Part shown: positions 55,309 through 57,443 of the stretch, in pieces | Layout of the letters: each line of letters begins with the position of its first letter | Numbering within the stretch: the stretch's first letter is position 1 | Origin: Myxococcota bacterium | GTDB lineage: Bacteria; Myxococcota_A; UBA9160; UBA6930 | Direction: 5' to 3' | Length of the DNA stretch: 57,443 nucleotides | NCBI GenBank assembly: GCA_030065975.1 | Contig: JASJCN010000007.1 | Span: 1 to 57,443, forward strand | Position numbers and translations under genes: made by a program | Notes under the pieces: model-generated | Seen by the model: the letters and a program-made list of their open reading frames with translations, nothing else | Databases searched by the model: none | Told to the model about the DNA's origin: nothing

Positions 55309-57443
55309 ATGTCCCGCCGTCGATCCTCGGAGACCCCGTCCGGGGAGCAGCTCGGGCTCTTCGCGTCTCCGTCGGAAGAGCCCGAGGAGAGCCCGCGGGA
55401 AGAGCCCGGCGAGGAGCGCGCCGGCACCGTGCGGATCTCGGCCGGGGCGCGGGCGACGCGGCGCGCGTTGCTCGATCGAGTGGACGCGTACCGACGCTCT
55501 GTCCTCGAGGATCCGCAGCGCCTCGCGGCCGGCGCACGCATCCTGGTTCCCTCGCGCACGCTGCGCGATCAGATCGGCGTCGCGTGTGCGCGCCGCTTCG
55601 GTGGCCTCGCCGGCCTCCGCATCCAGACGAGCTTCGAGCTGGCGTTCGAGCTCGCCTCCAGCCCGACCGCCGGAGCGACCGCCGGAGCGACCGCCGGAGC
55701 GGACGCGGGAGGCGTCGCCGAGCGGGTGGCCGTCGGTCGCCGGCTGCTCCCGGTGCTGGTGCGGCGCCACGCGCGCCGGCACGACGAGCTGCGGCGCCGC
55801 CTCGACCCGTTGAACGACGGGTTCGGCGTCGCCGTGGCCTCGGTCGACGACCTGCTCGACGCGGGCTTCGAGCCCGCCCTCGCGGAGGGAGCGATCGAGG
55901 CGGCGGCCGAGCTCGGCCCCGGCGCCGCGCGCGCCCAGGCGCTGCTGCGCGTCGCGGCCGACGTCGTCACCGAGCTTGGAAGCCTGGGCGCCGAGGCTCG
56001 GGCCGGCCTGTTCCGCTTCGCCGCCGATCGACTGCGCAGCGGCACCCCGCTCCCGGATCGGGAGATCTGGATCCACGGCTTCGCCGACGCCACCGGGGCC
56101 CAGTCGGAGCTGCTCGCGGCCCTGGTACACGCCGCCGGCGCCGAGCTCTGGATCGACCATCCAGTCGACCCGGCGGAGGCCGCGGACCCGGACGAGCCCT
56201 CGGCCGGGCCGGGTCCGCGCTTCACCGCGCGCCTGCGCGAGCACGTGGCGGCACCGGAGCGCCACGAGGCGCCGGTCGCGATCGACGAGGCGGAGATCGC
56301 GCTGGTGCGCGCGCCGGGAGCCCAGGCCGAGGCGCGCTTCGTCGCGGAGGCCCTGCGTCGTCATCTGGACTCCGGCGAGTCGCCCACGGACATGGCCGTC
56401 GTGGCGCGGGATCCCGAGGCCTACCGCATCGCGCTCGCCACCCAGCTCGAACGCCTGTCGATCCCGTACTCGGGGGCGCTCTCCTCGCCCGGCCCGGCCG
56501 CACGGCGGTGCCGGGCCTGGCTCGAGCTGCTCGAGCGCGGCGAGGGCTGTCCCGTCGACCGCTGGCTCGAGCTGCTGCCCGATGCCGACGCCGTCCGCGC
56601 CGGGGAGCTTCGGCTGGCCCTGCACGGCATCGGGGCCGGCCGGCTGCGCGATGTGCGAGACCTCGCCCTCGAAGCCCTCCTCGGCGACCGGGGCGCCTAC
56701 CCGCTTCGTTCGCTGCGCGCGTTGGAGCACGCCGACGGTGCCGAGGACGAGAGCGAGAAGGGCGCTTCGCCGTCCGTCGACGTGCGGCGTCACGTCTCGA
56801 AGCGGCGCCTCGAACGCGCGCGTGACCGGGCCCGTGCGACCCTCGACGCGCTCGACGCCGCCCACGCTGCGGACCGCCTCGACGCGGCCGTGGAGGCGCT
56901 CCGGCGGCTCACCGCCGGGGCGCTCGGCGTCCGGCCCGATCTTCCCGGTGGCAAGGAGATCCTCTCGGCCCTCTCGGCGCTCGAGCGCGACCTTCCCGGA
57001 GCCACGCGGCTCGCACCGGGCGAGCTCGGCCTGCTCCTGCGCCGCGAGCTCGATGGCGCGGGCGCCGTGCGACTCGGCGGCCAGGGGGGCGGCGTGCAGC
57101 TCCTCTCCGTCACCGAGGCACGCGGGCTGTGCTTTCACCGCCTCTTCGTCGTGGGGATGAACCGCGACGTGTTCCCGAGGATCGCCAACGAGGATCCGCT
57201 GCTCGGCGACGACGTGCGGCGGCCGCTCCTGGCCGTGCTTCCCGATCTGCCCATCAAGTCCCGCTCGGCCGACGAGGAGCGCTACCTCTTCGCGCAGCTC
57301 TGCAGTGCGGCGCCCAATGTGACGCTGTCCTGGCAGGGCCAGGGCGACGACGGCCGGGAGCGCGTGATCTCGCCGCTAGTCGAGCGGCTTCGCCTGGGGC
57401 GCGCGCTCGAGGTCGAGACGGCTCCCGAGGTGCTCGACTCGGA
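55309..57443 (+). CDS. AddB-like / PD-(D/E)XK nuclease-helicase subunit (N-terminal part)
   Basis: At least 711 residues are encoded before the right window edge, and no stop is reached, so the ORF track omits it. The N-terminal part resembles the helicase-like AddB/RexB fold: ILVPSRTLRDQIG, EIWIHGFADATGAQSELLAAL, then a conserved segment GVQLLSVTEARGLCFHRLFVVGMNRDVFP and SADEERYLFAQL. The Walker A of true helicases is not evident. The nuclease domain and Fe-S Cys would lie past 57443. AddAB repairs double-strand breaks; an addA partner should follow. TAGTCT 6 nt before the ATG again suggests a leaderless start. Confidence 0.8.
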   Translation, partial: MSRRRSSETPSGEQLGLFASPSEEPEESPREEPGEERAGTVRISAGARATRRALLDRVDAYRRSVLEDPQRLAAGARILVPSRTLRDQIGVACARRFGGLAGLRIQTSFELAFELASSPTAGATAGATAGADAGGVAERVAVGRRLLPVLVRRHARRHDELRRRLDPLNDGFGVAVASVDDLLDAGFEPALAEGAIEAAAELGPGAARAQALLRVAADVVTELGSLGAEARAGLFRFAADRLRSGTPLPDREIWIHGFADATGAQSELLAALVHAAGAELWIDHPVDPAEAADPDEPSAGPGPRFTARLREHVAAPERHEAPVAIDEAEIALVRAPGAQAEARFVAEALRRHLDSGESPTDMAVVARDPEAYRIALATQLERLSIPYSGALSSPGPAARRCRAWLELLERGEGCPVDRWLELLPDADAVRAGELRLALHGIGAGRLRDVRDLALEALLGDRGAYPLRSLRALEHADGAEDESEKGASPSVDVRRHVSKRRLERARDRARATLDALDAAHAADRLDAAVEALRRLTAGALGVRPDLPGGKEILSALSALERDLPGATRLAPGELGLLLRRELDGAGAVRLGGQGGGVQLLSVTEARGLCFHRLFVVGMNRDVFPRIANEDPLLGDDVRRPLLAVLPDLPIKSRSADEERYLFAQLCSAAPNVTLSWQGQGDDGRERVISPLVERLRLGRALEVETAPEVLDS
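55665..55700. repeat. 12-bp in-frame tandem repeat in the AddB-like gene
   Basis: GACCGCCGGAGC is present in three exact consecutive copies (55665-55676, 55677-55688, 55689-55700). They encode a run of Thr-Ala-Gly-Ala units in a loop between two helical segments. Being a multiple of three it preserves the frame. Confidence 0.9.

Noticed and set aside
55665-55700. Short repeats in the AddB-like gene as a CRISPR or regulatory array
   Set aside because: The three 12-bp units are contiguous without spacers and lie in frame inside coding DNA, so this is a simple tandem repeat.

Overview
The window reads as a chromosomal segment of a very GC-rich (by eye about 70%) Gram-negative bacterium. It most resembles Myxococcota or related former Deltaproteobacteria. 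The basis is an MJ0042 zinc-ribbon/DUF3426 protein, an FtsI with a C-terminal PASTA domain, a meso-DAP-type MurE, PlsB, PhaR and several outer-envelope lipoproteins. No 16S or other taxonomic marker is present, so this is inference. I see no tRNA, rRNA, CRISPR array, prophage or recognisable defence island. Most of the window is housekeeping and lipid/envelope metabolism, with one small IS200-type element.

Layout. (1) 1-6652, minus strand: the head of a division/cell-wall (dcw) cluster, mraZ-rsmH-ftsL-ftsI-murE-murF. Four successive 4-nt ATGA overlaps link rsmH through murF, and a readable promoter carries MraZ boxes. (2) 6930-10542: an HDAC-family amidohydrolase, an atypical SDR coupled to an acyltransferase, and the PHA regulator PhaR. 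(3) 10696-13420: a coupled pair of ArsA-like ATPases plus a hypothetical. (4) 13477-19445: zinc-ribbon protein, TatA, phosphomannomutase, a SurA-like/DsbA lipoprotein, a degenerate hydrolase-like protein and an orphan ECF-like sigma factor. (5) 19446-28312: a ParA ATPase fused to a glycogen-binding CBM48 domain, 2-phosphoglycerate kinase, M48 protease, a MoxR/VWA pair and SppA. (6) 28445-32936: a compact lipid-modification operon with two CFA-synthase-like methyltransferases, a flavoprotein and DUF1365. (7) 32979-47198: trmB-rlmN, metallophosphatase, LysM lytic transglycosylase, ffh, a mini biotin carrier with a GNAT enzyme, SDR, plsB, hisI-hisG-nudix and a UbiA prenyltransferase. (8) 47235-57443: TylF-like methyltransferase, a decayed COQ4-like gene, an ArsR/SRPBCC/DUF899 module, the IS200-like element, a class-I glutamine amidotransferase, a beta-propeller lipoprotein, a PPOX flavoprotein, two proteins of unknown function and the 5' part of an AddB-like nuclease/helicase gene.

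How the parts work together. The dcw genes supply peptidoglycan precursors and septal synthesis. PlsB, the PlsC-like acyltransferase, the CFA-type operon, the SDRs and the biotin carrier point to active phospholipid and fatty-acid tailoring. TatA, Ffh, SppA, the DsbA-like lipoprotein, the M48 protease and the lytic transglycosylase are envelope export and maintenance. A recurring architecture is a TANNNT hexamer 6-9 nt before the start codon of operon-leading genes. This suggests that many transcripts here are leaderless.

Most promising for follow-up: the ParA-CBM48 fusion, the two-methyltransferase/flavoprotein lipid operon, the ArsA pair in which only one partner keeps the signature lysine, the SDR/acyltransferase pair with replaced catalytic residues, and the IS200 leader hairpin that buries its own ribosome-binding site.
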